Translations under genes and position numbers: made by a program | In this document: positions 39,481-53,433 of the stretch, piece by piece | Position numbering within the stretch: position 1 is the stretch's first letter | Layout: each line of letters starts with the position of its first letter | Assembly (NCBI GenBank): GCA_900169235.1 | Contig: FWCC01000043.1 | Span: 186,001-250,000 of the forward strand | Direction of reading: 5' to 3' | Source of the DNA: Zarea fungicola | Lineage: Eukaryota; Ascomycota; Sordariomycetes; Hypocreales; Cordycipitaceae | Length of the DNA stretch: 64,000 bases | The notes under the pieces: generated by a model | Told to the model about the DNA's origin: nothing | Seen by the model: only the letters and a program-made list of their open reading frames with translations | Database searches by the model: none

Positions 39481-40179
39481 GAGTCTTTATACCCAGTTAT
39501 ATAGAATAAATGCGCTAGGAGTACTCTCGAAGACAACTGACTTTAGGGATCATATAAGTAGTCAAGAAACTAGGCTTTACTAAAATCTATAACTATTCCA
39601 GCGAGGAGAAGACATTGGGAAATATTTATAGCTTGGTATAACATCCTAGTAAGCGCCAGACATAGTAGGCACTATGCCTTCTATATTAGGGAAGAGAAAT
39701 TAATTGTCACACGTGGCAGGCTGCTGCTTGAGGCGGCATGACGGCTATAAATAATGGTGCTATAGTTCCCGGCTAGATGTAACAATCGTCAACTATTCTA
39801 CTACTTCTTGCTGTATATACTAACAGTGAGGAAGGTAGTAGTGGCAAATGCTGCTGGCTATTATCGTAGTTGAGTGTTATTTCCAACGTTCTCTTACATA
39901 GACTTGGCTCCTAGTAAGTCATTTCTGGAGGACCTCTGCGAAGTCTGACATTAATAAAAAAAAAATACGTTGAGATTTAATCAAATAAATAAAAGTAACT
40001 ACTATATAATAGGGATGAACAATGTATTAATTGAATTTTTAAAAACTTCTAGCAAAATGGACTATATATATAATTAGGAGGGCGGGTTACCTGTACTAGA
40101 TTCAACATAGCCGGCCCTAGCATAACATAAATATAGAATTTATTGCATTCATATAAAGTGACTAACGCTGAGACTTGTC
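39481..40179. other. AT-rich island, possible RIP-degraded repeat
   Basis: Strongly A/T- and TA-rich compared with its flanks, no open frame, many stop codons in all frames. The look is that of DNA mutated by repeat-induced point mutation. It contains TAGCCGGCCCTAGCA at 40108-40122, also present at 61626-61640 in the second AT-rich island. No transposon ORF or terminal repeat can be made out. Confidence 0.5.
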
Positions 40180-42115
40180 CTATATTCCCTCGTTATAAAC
40201 ATCTAGATACCCAATCGAAGCATTTTTAAATGACTGTAGATAGCCGGAAACCTGTGCGCCGGCCGACAAGGACTCATGATGCCCTACAAGCGCCAAGATG
40301 CTGTTCGCTGCCTCTTTGCATAGCTTGCCAGGCGAGCTATCCGGGCCGCAGACGAAATTTTTCTGCATGATGAACGGTGTTAAAAGACTCAAAATGCAAA
40401 ATTGGTAGTATATACTGGCCAGTGTTAGTGGTGGCGTTTATTCGTTGCGGATAGGAATAGTAGTTGTGCACATACTGTACAAATAGCGTCAAAAGCTCTT
40501 GGCCCGTACAAGTCTGAGAGTATTCAAAGAAATACTGGTACCACTCCAAAACCTTGATGTATATTGCCATTGCTTGCGTAAACGAGCGCTCGCTAGGGAC
40601 AACACAGCTGGTTTTAAAGACCTGCTCAGCAAGTAGGTACAGCTCTGTGGCGACAACGTGCATGTCATTTCCCTCGGTACTGCATTCCACGGCGCACAGT
40701 TCACGCGCTGCCGTATTATTTAGCAGACATGTCTAGAATACTGTTTTGGGCTACTCACTTAACTTCGTTTGATGTAGGTAGTCGATCCAGCTTTGCCGAC
40801 AGTCTCTGCCCGGTTCCAAATATCCCACGGCGTGACAAGAGCTCCATCCGCCAAGCGCTCGGAGATCTGAATAGTATGTTTCTATTTGAATCATTACACT
40901 TGTCAAGTCAGCAGCGGCCTCAGATTGCACAAGCACTGTTTGATCTGGTCAATGTTCCACCCACCGGCTAATTGAAATTGCACCGCAAAATACACTGGCA
41001 TTGGCTGGTCGCCAGCCCTGTGGAATAGGGTGAAATATTAAATGGTCAATGCAGCGTTTGCTAGTCGCCTCGGCAAAGCTCACTGCAAAGTCTTGACTCT
41101 CATATCTCCACTCGAGGCAGGTACAGTATCGCGAGAGCACGCCAAGTGCCTGAATGTCGGGCCTATTTTGCGGTGGCCATGCACCTCTGTGGATCGCTTG
41201 AACAGCTTGGCTGGCCATGGTGGAACCGAACGTCTTCCAAGCTGGTATATTCGTGTCAGCATTTTTCGTCTCATTGATTACATTGCTTCGAAGAAGAGCG
41301 GCAGCCAGGGCGAGGAGCGCGTCGACAAGGATTGGTGAGCAATACCCAGTCGATCCTGTCCGAAAGTCATCTCTAAATCTAGCTCGATCAATGAGGCAGA
41401 ATGCAATACCGTCCCATTGCAAAACGGTATCCAAAACCTTCAATAGACGGTCCTCGGACCAATTCTGATAAAGAGGCACATTTTCGGCTGGTTGGGACGA
41501 AAGAGAACTACTCGAACCGCAAATAACGCTGTCAGTTGATGAGCTTGCAGGTGATGCGGCGATTTCGATGCTTGGCAGTGGCTGATCTCGGTCTATTTTG
41601 CATTCCAGTCAGTCGATAAGAGTGTATGGCGTTCCAAAAATGGCAAGTTCAAGTGTACCTTCGACTGTGATGATGCTGTTGCTCATGAGATGTTTTGATG
41701 CTGTATTTTCTGGGCACAATAGCGGTTTGCCTCTTGAGGGTTTGGCGTGAGCCTCCATTGGCGCTCTATATTTCACAAGGTCGTCATATCGGCCGTCATC
41801 AGGACTCAAAGTCTGGCCCTTGGAGGGCTTGGGTTTTAATAGCTTCGCCTTTGGCTTTGGTGGTCTGGCAATCTCGGGATCTTCCTGCGTTGACAAACTG
41901 TACACGCATTCCACGCTTGCACGGTGGCACCTGTCGCATGGTAGATTTCCGTTACACTAAATGGTTCGCGATTTGTCAATTTAGCCATACTGTCTTCAAG
42001 AAATACACACACCAGGTGATGCAGAGGCTCATCTCGTGAACCACGCCACAGCTCTCACCTTTTTCTTTCTTCGACGACACAGCTGGCAGCGATCGGGTAC
42101 GGTTGGGGAAGGCAT
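40180..42115 (-). CDS. Zn2Cys6 transcription factor at edge of hydantoin cluster
   Basis: Six exons by eye (42059-42115, 41659-41956, 40961-41592, 40759-40918, 40476-40707, 40180-40414) give 537 aa in frame. The first intron cuts the zinc cluster: CQLCRRRKKK in exon 1 and CNGNLPCDRCHRASVEC in exon 2 rebuild a complete six-Cys motif. Then a Lys/Pro-rich linker and a helical region (YQNWSEDRLLKVLDTVLQWD; AEQVFKTSCVVPSERSFTQA) and an end typical of fungal regulators (QFCILSLLTPFIMQKNFV). Intron 40919-40960 is only 42 nt. Being next to the hydantoinase genes it is a candidate pathway-specific activator; that is inference. Confidence 0.82.
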
Positions 42116-43942
42116 AGCTCAATCTAGAGGATTGAAGTTTGGGGACTTGTTTCCCAAGCAGATGTAAGGATCGGTACGCAGAGGCAGCAGATTGGGAGGC
42201 AGTCTTGACTATTAAAACAGGCCAAAATATGAGACCTTTGCACATAAGTTGGTTGTTTGGGACAAGATGCCTGGACAACTCGGCGCCGACATGGAACTAA
42301 CTGCCTTCTATGGCATCAAACTCGTAGGTAGTGTACTATTCACTACGCCCAAACAGCAAAACAGCACACCACACACCACGACCATTTGGCACAATACACG
42401 AGCTGGCGACTCTTTACCCCCGCCGCATAAGTGCGTTGTTGCCTACTTCGAGCCGTACAGGAAGTCTTGGCCGCCGATCCAAGGTGACAACGGGCGCAAG
42501 CTTTGTGGGCAACGTACTTCCCCTCCAATTAGCACTCGCCCGTAAATCTATCAAACTCGGTACACTTTGTAGTGGTGGGTGTGTCGAGAACCATGCTGAG
42601 GAAGAGGGTGTGGAAATAGACATCAAACAAAGTGACATAACTGTCTCCTTGCCGCTTGAAAGCTCGGCGCATTGAATGCAGGGAAGACACATTTTAAGCC
42701 ACCCAATCAAACCCAATGCAGTCAACCAGGGTCTCAAATGGCCCCAAACAGTTGACATGGCCGAGAGCGTGGACACCACAAAGTCTCGGAGCGCCACAAA
42801 GAGGAAACAAGCTATCGAATTGATCAAAGAATGCAGGCAGACTTTTTTAGCTGCATGTTGGATAAAATCATTGCTTTTTCTCAGATACCATTTCCTTACT
42901 ACCATGGCCGATTTCTATAATCTACCAGATTTCTTAGGACATTCGATTCAAGTGAACCCCTCAGATCCCTGCCATGCCCACCCTGTACTCGGGAAGTGGC
43001 CTGCTTCGTGTATATGTTTTAGACAGCTGCATACGAAAGGCTCCAAGAGAAAGCAAATCTGGTAGTCCAGAACCCATCCCCGCCCAGAGCCTGCCCACAG
43101 TTGGGTGGTTGCAGGACGCTAATGCAAATACCTCTTGAAAATTGGTTTTCTGCCGCGCCACACAGAGTCAATCACAATAGCAAGGCCACCCCGTAGCGGC
43201 TTTTCGAGGCTTGCAGGAAGGGGGGGCGGAAAGGGTAAGCAGGCCCCGTTTACCTCTTGATTTTGGCTGAGATGCAGCATGTAGAGCGGGCTACGGACGG
43301 GAAGGCCAGCCGTCCGCGCGATGATGTCTCTCGATTGGTTGCTGTCAATGTTTCTCCCCGATGCCCACTCACCATTAGGATATGCTCCATCGCGTGATCC
43401 GCGGCAGCAAACTACAACACACTACCCTGAAGATGGAGGGAAGAGACGGCAGCCCCTCTCCTCGACTAATTAATAAGGCCGGCTGCATTGGATGAGCGCT
43501 ATGAGCGAGTGCGTCCGACACCTGGAGTCTGTTCTGACGAATGTAGCAGGAAATTAAAGGTCGGGATAGATCTCAGGTAGAAATAGCCGCTTTTTAGAAT
43601 TTACTAAAAACCCGGCCAGGCCAACGCTAGACGGTGTAATTCAGCCACCAACATATTTGCCACCAGAAGCACTTGGCAATCAGTCCTACCCTACATGATG
43701 TTTGAGATTCAACCCGTGCCTTCGCGATCAAATCTACGCCATTATCGCCGCTTATTTGGGTTGCCAAAGCTTTTCAACTGGTAATTCACACACAATAGCT
43801 AGCAAAGATGTGCCCAAAGATCTGGTGTGTACTGCTCGCAGGACGATGAAACTTGTTTGACACGACACCTGAGCAGCTTGATCGCAGTCGCATTTATGTA
43901 AACTGTACGTGATGTATTTACGAATAATTACGTGTCCATTCT
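42116..43942. other. Intergenic, no convincing gene
   Basis: About 1.8 kb between the Zn2Cys6 gene's promoter and the 3' end of hydantoinase 1. ORFs around 42400-43065 show no domain and no sensible splice partners. Confidence 0.5.
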
Positions 43943-45620
<1,678 letters not shown>

Positions 45621-46287
45621 TGGCAGAATTGGCTAATTTTCGTTTACAAGTTAGACTGAGTTTAATCCAGCTAATTTTGTCCTTGAAGGTGATGATATGC
45701 GATATGAGAAGAAATACGGCACTTGCCAGGTCATAGTGCCACAGATTGATTGCAATGACAGTCGGACCAGTCCGAATTATCGGACCCTCCCGATCTATCC
45801 GAGCGAGAGATGGGGCATTTACGTGCTGTGAACTATCGATATGTCATAATCAGAAGCTAAAAGTTCTGGCAGCATTGTTTACATTTTTATTAATAGCCGA
45901 TAACCAATGTACGCCTCACGCAATCTGGGCGACCGATATACGGCTGGCCGAACGCGAGCTCAACGTACGGCCACATGACTTTTCTGCTTGTTACTTGTCA
46001 GCTCTTGCTATTAGGCCAATTCTAAAGAAAATCTTCCGAAGGCGCTGGAAAGGTGCTGGAAGTAGCCCTAACTGACGCGCTGTTAGTAGGCGCTGTTAGT
46101 AGGAAGCCTCAACAGCCTCAACGACCTCAACTGACAGCAACGTCAATACTATCAACATAATCAACAGAATCAACAGGACTACATGCTTCGCGACAAGACA
46201 AAACTGCAAATTCTGCGACGGAAGATATTCTTGGACAATATTCCAAACTGAATAACAAAAGGCAGCTACTAAGTTAAACAAGGAGGG
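45621..46287. other. Promoter region of hydantoinase 1
   Basis: No gene recognised. Contains three HGATAR-type sites and the 13-bp direct repeat listed separately. Confidence 0.5.
46078..46103. repeat. Direct repeat, two 13-bp CGCTGTTAGTAGG copies
   Basis: Two exact copies head to tail just downstream of the permease stop codon, followed by a CAA/CTCAAC-rich low-complexity stretch. Confidence 0.9.
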
Positions 46288-48493
46288 CTAAACTTCTGAT
46301 GCAGAGACGGGCATCTCTTTCGACGTGAGAATACTGCCCTCTGTCGACCTAGACCCCTCTCCTTGACGTGCCTCCAAAACCGGGAACTCTACAATTGCAT
46401 CGCCCACCAGGTATCCATCCGTCTGTGCCATCTCCTCGTACCCAATATTCTCGATTTCTTGTCCATCCGGAATCACCTTGGACGGAAGCACCAATTGAAC
46501 TACATAATAAAATGCACCGGCAGCCACAAAACAGATCACCCAGCCTGTCTGATAGATATGCGTCGCGGCAGCAGAAACCCATGTTGGGTGGTACGCGCCA
46601 ACCAAACCAGGAATACCAAAGGTGGCGGCACAGATCCAGCACGCGAGCGCTTTGAGGTTCCATCCTCTGGAGTAATAATACAGGGAGCCCTTTGATGGAT
46701 CAAAGAGTGAGGGAGTGTGAATATTTCCTCGCTTCGCAAAGTAGTAGTCGACAATAATGATCTAGAGCTTGTGTTAGAATATAGCGTCGTAGTGATCATT
46801 TGGGTCAACTCACCGAGCATATCGGCGCAATAAAGATGTTGTAACTCCCAAGAAATGTCAAGAATGCAGACCCAGAAGTTGTCAGCTTCCATGGAACAAT
46901 GGCCAGAGACAGAAGCCCGCAGAATAGTTGACCTCGAACGATGGTGAATACTTTGGGCAAAAGGCCAGTGATATCAGCTCCTGGAAGAGTTGTTAGCTTG
47001 GTAGGCGTGACTAGTCGTTTATGCTGAAACTCACCAAATGGAATGGCATTGCATCCGACATTGACGCCCAAAACAGACAATGCCATGCCAAATGAAGCAA
47101 AGAAGCAACCTGCGCGAGCAGCAGGACCCCAGAATCGATCGAGTATGGCATTGAGGAGATCCCACTGGTTCCAGTAGGCCTGGCCAAATTTACCTTGCAC
47201 AGCAGCGGTGGCCCCGATTCCGAAAAAGAAGATGAGCGTCTTGCTTGCGAAGATGGAAGATGCTTGCCGCCATCCCGCATCTTTGGGTCGTCGGGTGTAT
47301 CGCGTCAGGTCAGGTTGCTGCTTGCCGGTTAGCGTGCACATCAAATGCCTTCGGTCAGCTCTATACGTACGTTTACCAACAGCGCAGAGGTGACGCCAAG
47401 ACAGCTGTTGATGCCATTGAGCATGGCCCATCCAAGACTTCCGCCGCTGACATGGGCAGCAGTTGTCAGACTCTGGGCGTGGATTCCTCCGCCGTAGTGG
47501 ATGCACCAAGCAAAGACGCCGATGCAGGCAACCGGGCAGATGACAGACTCGACCTGAATGAGCGTTAGAAGATGGAGCCCGTACCTGGAGAAGAGATTGG
47601 ATCACAAACCGCAAAAAGAAATTTGATTTTTCTCGGGTGCACAGCCAAGAAGGGCATCTCGAGTATCCAGAACAAGAAAAAGGCCAGTAGGTCGCGTGAG
47701 GAGATTCCTGCACTCTCGGGCATGTGGTTGGCCATGTGCCACCAAGAGTTGCCGAAAACACACCGCAACAAGACGCTAAGTAGCTGTGACCCAAAATATG
47801 ACTGTACTCCAAACCTGCATAATTGTAAGTCAAGCCCGTAAGAGGCTGGGGTGGGGGTTCGGGAAACTATACCAAATCGTGGCAACCACGGCACGGACCC
47901 AAACAAAAAAGAACATCCCGTACCTGCCCCAAAGTTAGTTGCTGACTATTTATCATAGAGAATTCAGTTCACATACATTCCGAAAACGCCTCTGGCGAGA
48001 ACGGGATATCCAACGTGATACTTGGCGCCAGGTCGGCCGAGAGCCAGTGCGACACTGGAGGAGAGCAGGTTTGCCTAGGCAGTAAAGTTAGCAATGCAAT
48101 TTTCTGGATTGTTGTCGGCGTTCTTACAAGCATGCAGGCGATTAAAGCCTGCCACCAGTTGAGACCAACCGCGATCAAACTGGCACCATTGGACCACTGA
48201 CTGGCATTAAAAGCATTCTGATTCGGCTGTCAGTATTCCACAGTGCCATCACAAATTTCTGGCACTTACACCCCACCAATAACTACTGAGTGAGATCCTG
48301 GTTTGCATATTAGTAAAGAGGGCCATGCAACTGAATTCTCGCTAGAAACTCACCAGGACCAAGTTCTGGCGCTCGATGGTGTAGGCGCGAGATCTTTGTT
48401 GATCCATGTGGACGATTTGGTGCCATCGCCAGAGTTGGTGCTCAACGCACGCTTCCACTCTGTTTTCGAACGAGGAATTTGCGGCAGATGCAT
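46288..48493 (-). CDS. NCS1-family nucleobase/hydantoin permease (Fur type)
   Basis: Ten exons (48354-48493, 48270-48297, 48128-48217, 47977-48074, 47873-47923, 47610-47814, 47371-47553, 47035-47317, 46814-46980, 46288-46761) join to 572 aa, the usual size for this 12-TM sodium/proton-coupled family. Marks: WINKDLAPTPSSARTWSW before TM1, YWWGNAFNASQWSNGAS, GLNWWQALIACML, GRPGAKYHVGYPVLARGVFG, NSWWHMANHMPESAGIS and ICSIIIVDYYFAKRGNIHTP. The Fur branch contains fungal uracil, uridine and allantoin permeases; bacterial Mhp1 imports hydantoins. It lies between two hydantoinase genes and is divergent to the second, so import of a cyclic ureide is the natural reading. The acidic C-tail is typical. 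Confidence 0.93.
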
Positions 48494-49066
48494 GTTGAAG
48501 AATATCCTTAGTGATCGTCATGCATTCTGTTGTTTCTCTCATGCGAAGTTCAAGCGCATCTTATACGAATGGGCAAAGACTCTTCCGTAACTACCGAGGA
48601 ACCTTATCGAGACCAATCGGTTAGAAGGGCTCAGCTGACAGACATCAAGTTCAAGTATCGCGCCTATCTCCTTATTTTCCTGGGGTAAGGCAAAGCAAGG
48701 TTGATCCGAAGCAAAGATCGCTAGATATGTCGGAACGGCCATATCGCTTTATTGCTAGAGAGAGTGATGATAACGCCTTGTACTGGCGGAGTGGGTGATA
48801 AGGAATTGGAATGACTAGCTGATAGCTCGATAGTGGCGCGAAAGCCACGAAACTAACGGACCAACCCGATGATTGTAGGAATGATGGATGATAGCAACAT
48901 TGTGGGTCATCGGAATGTCTCCGATGGTTAATCGCTGTCCAAAAGTCAATTCCACGTGTAAAATGAATTGAAACAAAGGAAACGAAATCAAGACTGAAGA
49001 AAGGCCAAGACAGCCGCGAGATTAATCGCCATTCTCGTGCCTGTGTGTTCTGAGCTGGACGACAAA
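48494..49066. promoter_or_regulatory. Divergent promoter of permease and hydantoinase 2 with clustered GATA sites
   Basis: A 573-bp region read in both directions. HGATAR motifs (AreA/GATA-factor consensus) are at 48604-48609 (minus), 48664-48669 (minus), 48768-48773, 48796-48801, 48820-48825, 48828-48833 and 48889-48894. Five of them fall within about 130 bp. At equal base frequencies one would expect about 1.7 in this length, so nitrogen-catabolite control is likely. Confidence 0.6.
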
Positions 49067-50772
49067 ATGCAAGAGTTTGATACAATCTTGCGCGGTGCCT
49101 GTGTTAACGGTGCTTACACCTGCGACATTGGCATCAAACGAGGCACTATTACCAGCATTGGGATTGATTTAGTCGCAACAGAAGATACATGCATCATCAA
49201 TTGCGACGGCGCTATTGTGACACCAGGTGGCATTGATGGCCATGTACACCTGTCTCAGGACCGGTCTCCTAGAGCCAAAGAGGCCGGCTACGTCAGTGCC
49301 GACACAAGTAAGATTTCCTGGTCGTTCTCAATTCATCTTCTTTTGTCAGCTGAAAGCCCTTTGCACCATATTTGCTAACCGGTACCAGTCGAGACTGGCA
49401 CCAGGAGCGCCGTCGCTGGAGGGACAACCACAGTAATTCTGTTCGCAGAGCAGTCAAAAGGACAATCACTCAAGGAACAAGTTCAAAAGTACCATGCCCT
49501 TGCCACTGAGCAGGGTTCATATGCAGACTATGGCTTTCACGCCATAATTACAGATCCCACCGAGCAAGTCCTGGAGCACGAGCTACCAGAACTCGCCCTC
49601 GAGGGCGGGATCATGAGCATGAAACTATTTCTCACCTACAAACACATGCGAATATCCGACCGCCAGGTCCTCATGGCACTGAAAAAGGCGCGCGAGCTCG
49701 GTATGGTTGCTCTCGTACACGCCGAAAACGGCGATCTCGTCGACTTCTTCACGGAGCATCTCGAGGCGAGACAGCTCACAGACCCCATGTACAAAGCCAT
49801 CGCGCACCCCCCCGAGGCCGAAGCCGAGGCTGTGAATCGCGCGATTACGTTTTCGTCCGTCATGGATACTCCTATGCTCATCGTCCACGTGTCGGTGCAG
49901 GAATCCATGAATGTGATTCGTAAAGCTCAATCAAAGCTGAAGCCTGTGTTTGCCGAAACATGTCCGCAGTACCTGTTGCTGGGGAAGGAGAATCTAGATC
50001 GGGAGCACTTTTGCGGCGCCAAGTTTGTGTGCTCGCCGCCGCTGCGGAGTGACCCAAGAGATATCGAGGCGATTTGGGAGGGGATCGCCAATGGCACATT
50101 TACGATCTTTTCGTCGGACCACTGTCCATATCGGTATGGGATGGCAATAGTTCAGCGTGGATTTGTACCCTGGCTAACACTGTATTAGTTTCGACGACAA
50201 CAGAGGAAAGAAGCTAGGCTACTCAGAAGGCGAGCATGGTAGCTCAACGTAAGTGTAGTCCGCCGTTGAAAATAAAAATCAAAGGAAAAATCAAGGCTGA
50301 CCATGTTTTGTTTAGATTCACACGGATACCAAATGGCCTACCTGGAGTAGAGACAAGGATACCGCTGCTCTTCTCGGAAGGTGTCCTCAAGCGTAGGTGC
50401 ATTGACGTGAAGAGGTTCGTTGAACTGACTTCCGAGAACCCAGCGAAGCTCTACGGTTTGTATCCCAAGAAAGGTGCCATACAAGTTGGCTCTGATGCAG
50501 ACCTTGTTATCTGGCATCCTCAAGACACGTTTGCGCCCAGACGACTAAATCACGACCGAGATTTGCACGACGGCTGCGACTATTCGCCATATGAAGGAAT
50601 AGAGTTTATGAACTGGCCGAAGAGAGTACTGCTGCGGGGCAAAGTGGTCTTTGAAGATGGGAGAATCGTAGGAAATGTTGGCGTTGGGCAGTTTGTAAAA
50701 AGAAAATCGTGCGCGCTGCCGTATCAGCGCAGGATGGGAAGGGAGTGGGATGTTCTCCGAGCTGCGTTGTAA
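49067..50772 (+). CDS. Hydantoinase / dihydropyrimidinase, copy 2 (divergent paralogue)
   Basis: Four exons (49067-49307, 49389-50133, 50189-50248, 50316-50772) give 500 aa. Metal ligands: H-V-H in GGIDGHVHLS, Lys in IMSMKLFLTY, VHAENGD, LIVHVSVQ and SSDHCPY are all present, so it should be active. It differs from copy 1 in the early loop (DRSPRAKEAGYVSADT) and in the loop after the catalytic Asp (RFDDNRGKKLGYSEGEHG), regions that shape substrate choice in this family. The two copies are clearly not recent duplicates: alignment by eye shows conservation mainly at motifs, and intron positions differ in part. Divergent from the permease; followed 50 bp later by the tail of the racemase-family gene. 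Confidence 0.93.
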
Positions 50773-50823
50773 CTGCGGCTTACGACGTGTAAATAAAATG
50801 TGCATCTATTATTTAGTTAAACT

Positions 50824-51576
50824 TCATTTATTGAAAACTGAACCCCAGTCCTCAGCTAGATGTGAATACTCAATTCCGAGGCGGTGAAGCATGCCTAGCA
50901 GAACCGTCGCAACAGAGTCTAGGACCTTGATTTTATGCTTCTGTTCCCACAGCACAGCGCGATGCGCCGCCCCGACGTTGGTGCACACAATAAGCACAGT
51001 TTTGGCCCCATTTTCGACGATTTCTTGCATCATATTGTCCAGCTGCTCATCCGAGAGAGACGCAAAGTCAAAATTTGTTGACAATCCAGCACATCGAGAC
51101 CTGGCTTCCTCGATTGGAAGTCCTGCGGCCGCGAATGTGTTGACAATCGCGAAATTGACTTCAGGCAAATAGGGCGTAAGAAGACCAATTGCGGGCGAGG
51201 GCATTGTAGACAAAGTAGCATGCATTGCCAGCACCGAGGATGTTGCTGGAATAGCAGTGACGTCCTCGATGGCCCGACACAACGCTTCGTCGGACGCAAA
51301 ACCCAACCACGATGCCGAAGTGCCGCTCCAACCAATCATGTCAACCTTGGCATCGGCCAAGAGCCTGGCTGCCTCCAGCATAGGCTCCAGAGCGAATTGG
51401 GCTGTTGATTCATCCGACAGTTCAATTTTTGTCACTCTGAAGCGGGCAAAATGGACGGTGACGTGAGCTATTATACGTGGAATGGCAGCGACCATTTGCT
51501 GCGTCAAAGGTTCCAGTGCCGTGTTGGAGGAAGGCACAATGACCCCAAGACGAATGCGCGGTGGGTGAAGGGACAT
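50824..51576 (-). CDS. Asp/Glu/hydantoin racemase superfamily protein (single-Cys, arylmalonate-decarboxylase-like)
   Basis: Single exon; the ATG at 51576 (MSLHPPRIRLG) gives 250 aa, normal size. VIVPSSNTALEP near the start is the mark of the maleate isomerase / arylmalonate decarboxylase branch. In two-Cys racemases and isomerases the first catalytic Cys lies in a C-T-S motif; here it is G85-T-S87 (GWSGTSASW). The second is kept as C198-T-N200 (LIVCTNVGAA). This Gly-Thr-Ser plus one Cys arrangement is that of arylmalonate decarboxylase, so decarboxylation or one-sided proton transfer is more likely than racemisation. Convergent with hydantoinase 2 with only 51 bp between stops, which ties it to the ureide cluster. 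Confidence 0.85.
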   Translation of the reverse strand: MSLHPPRIRLGVIVPSSNTALEPLTQQMVAAIPRIIAHVTVHFARFRVTKIELSDESTAQFALEPMLEAARLLADAKVDMIGWSGTSASWLGFASDEALCRAIEDVTAIPATSSVLAMHATLSTMPSPAIGLLTPYLPEVNFAIVNTFAAAGLPIEEARSRCAGLSTNFDFASLSDEQLDNMMQEIVENGAKTVLIVCTNVGAAHRAVLWEQKHKIKVLDSVATVLLGMLHRLGIEYSHLAEDWGSVFNK

Positions 51577-52103
51577 GATGGACTGACGGATTGATATCAA
51601 AAGGGAGACTGTAATTGTGTTTGAGAAATCGTAGTCTAATTGTTGACGGCTGGCTTGGAAGTCGCTGGCGTCATCGGGCTGGTCCGACAGATGGCCCACA
51701 CCTATCGCAAGGCATTGCAGCTTTCTAAAATAAAAGCCAGAAGAGTACATAGGTAAAACGTGCCGAGTATCTTAATAAGACACTCTAGGTGTGGTATTCA
51801 TTCGATAAACGTTGGCCTTCGCAATGAGAAGCGAACATCCAGTCGTTACAGGCGAAAATCGAACCCGAAAATGGGTGCCTGATGCTGTCTAATTATTCTA
51901 AGATTTAATGGCGATTAGGACAAAATGAAATCTATACAACGGTGCAATGGTTTGGTGGATGGCAGTACGCTGATCGTCTCTCAATGCGCGGCGAGAAAAA
52001 TACAGTACTGGTGCTAGGCTAGCGCTGCTTACGGCGATCCTTATTAGCTGATACTCGTTACTGCCAAGAGAGCTTGGGGAGAGGATTATGCAAGTCACTC
52101 GGC
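51577..52103. other. Intergenic, promoter of racemase-family gene
   Basis: No gene seen; two HGATAR-type sites. 3' flank of the FAD oxidoreductase on the right. Confidence 0.5.
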
Positions 52104-53433
52104 TCAGGGCTTCTCAACCCATTGAGGCACAGCCTGCTTGAGAAAGCGCATAAACTTCCAGAAGCCTACGGCATTCTCAACATTGCCTGCGGGATCCGTA
52201 ACACATTCCGGAAAGGCAATGCCTGCACCGTACAGTCCGGGGACAAATGATGTGGTGCGTGCGCCGTTTGCGTCACTGGCAAAGAATCGACCCGAGAAGC
52301 CGTCGTGATGTATACCCAGTGTCACGGCCTCGGAATCGGCACCTTCGACAGTGGTGAGAGCGGGCAGAGGATCCTGTTGATAGCCGATGGCCTGGACAAT
52401 GTGCGTGCACTTTGGCAGCTCTGCTTGATACACTTGCTCTTCACCAGCGCCGGGAGGTGTGAATAGCTTGGTAATGGTCTTGCTAACTGGGCTGGCGGGA
52501 AAGTTTGCCTCGTCGAGGTTGTCGCGCGCCCACTGCGCCGCGTCGCCCTTGAGACCGGTGTTGTCGTATAGAATCCAGCCGTCCATTTGCTTTGCATAAC
52601 GCAGTTCCTTGTGTCTGCTGAACCACTTGATTTGGAGATGAGGGTGAGAGGTGGCGGCAAGATTGTAGAGGTTCATGAGCACCAAGATGGCGGAGTGCGA
52701 AGCGCCGACAACGGCGACAGTGGCGGGCGTTTTGGGGTCCAGAGATGTGGCAAGGAGAGTTGGCTTGAGGGCGGTATCCAGGTGAATAGAGGCCAGCCCA
52801 GAGCCGGAGCTGCCTTGCAAGTTTGGCGGTATTGAGCTGATGGGACTAGAGCCAGTGCATAGCACCAGTCTTTTAGAAGTGACCGGGTCTGCATTGTCCA
52901 TGCTTACGGTCCAGACGCCAGTAGACTTGACTCCATTCGTCAGCACGGGATCGTGCAGAGCCGACATCAGCATACATCAATCAACTCACCTTGTCTAGTA
53001 CTGCCTTTGTGACTTTGCCAGGATGTTGATGAATGGCTTCTGAGAAGTGGCTTTTGAGTCCTTCTGTCAGCATCAAGCACATATCAGCAGCCTTGCGCAG
53101 CTCACACCCCTTGTCCTGGGCGAGCCCTTGCAGCGCGGTAATGGCATTTGGCTTGGCTGCAGTCTCAACAATGTGACGAAATGGCGCCAGCGCGTTGGCA
53201 AACTGCAAAAAGAGGTCAACCTTTGTGTTGCTAGGCACCTCGCCATATTTTGCCATGACGCGCCCGGCACGAAACGACGCATCTACCCAAAGCTGCTGCT
53301 GCTGACTGGCGTCTGGGAGATGCTGCAGGAGATTGCCGACAACGGCGAGGCCTGCTGGGCCACCACCGACAACGACAGCTTCGAGCGACGCATGGCGCGC
53401 TTGACTGCGTAGAACTGCAGTGAGGCGAAACAT
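52104..53433 (-). CDS. FAD/NAD(P)-binding oxidoreductase, possibly mitochondrial
   Basis: Two exons (52990-53433, 52104-52925) give 421 aa. The first Rossmann fold is at the start (LEAVVVGGGPAGLAVVGNLL, G-x-G-x-x-G) for FAD, and a second nucleotide-binding fold follows at ATVAVVGASHSAILVLMNL for NAD(P)H. RLVLCTGSSP and CTHIVQAIGYQQDP match flavin-dependent monooxygenase/reductase families. The N-terminus MFRLTAVLRSQARHAS is basic and without acids, like a mitochondrial presequence, though the Rossmann fold begins soon after. Reaction not determinable. It shares a GATA-rich divergent promoter with the Zn2Cys6 gene on the right, and lies beside the hydantoin genes, so a cluster role is possible. 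Confidence 0.82.

Noticed and set aside
51840..51880. GGGTTCGATTTT on the minus strand, resembling a tRNA T-loop
   Set aside because: The flanking bases do not pair into a T-stem and no acceptor stem or anticodon arm can be built.
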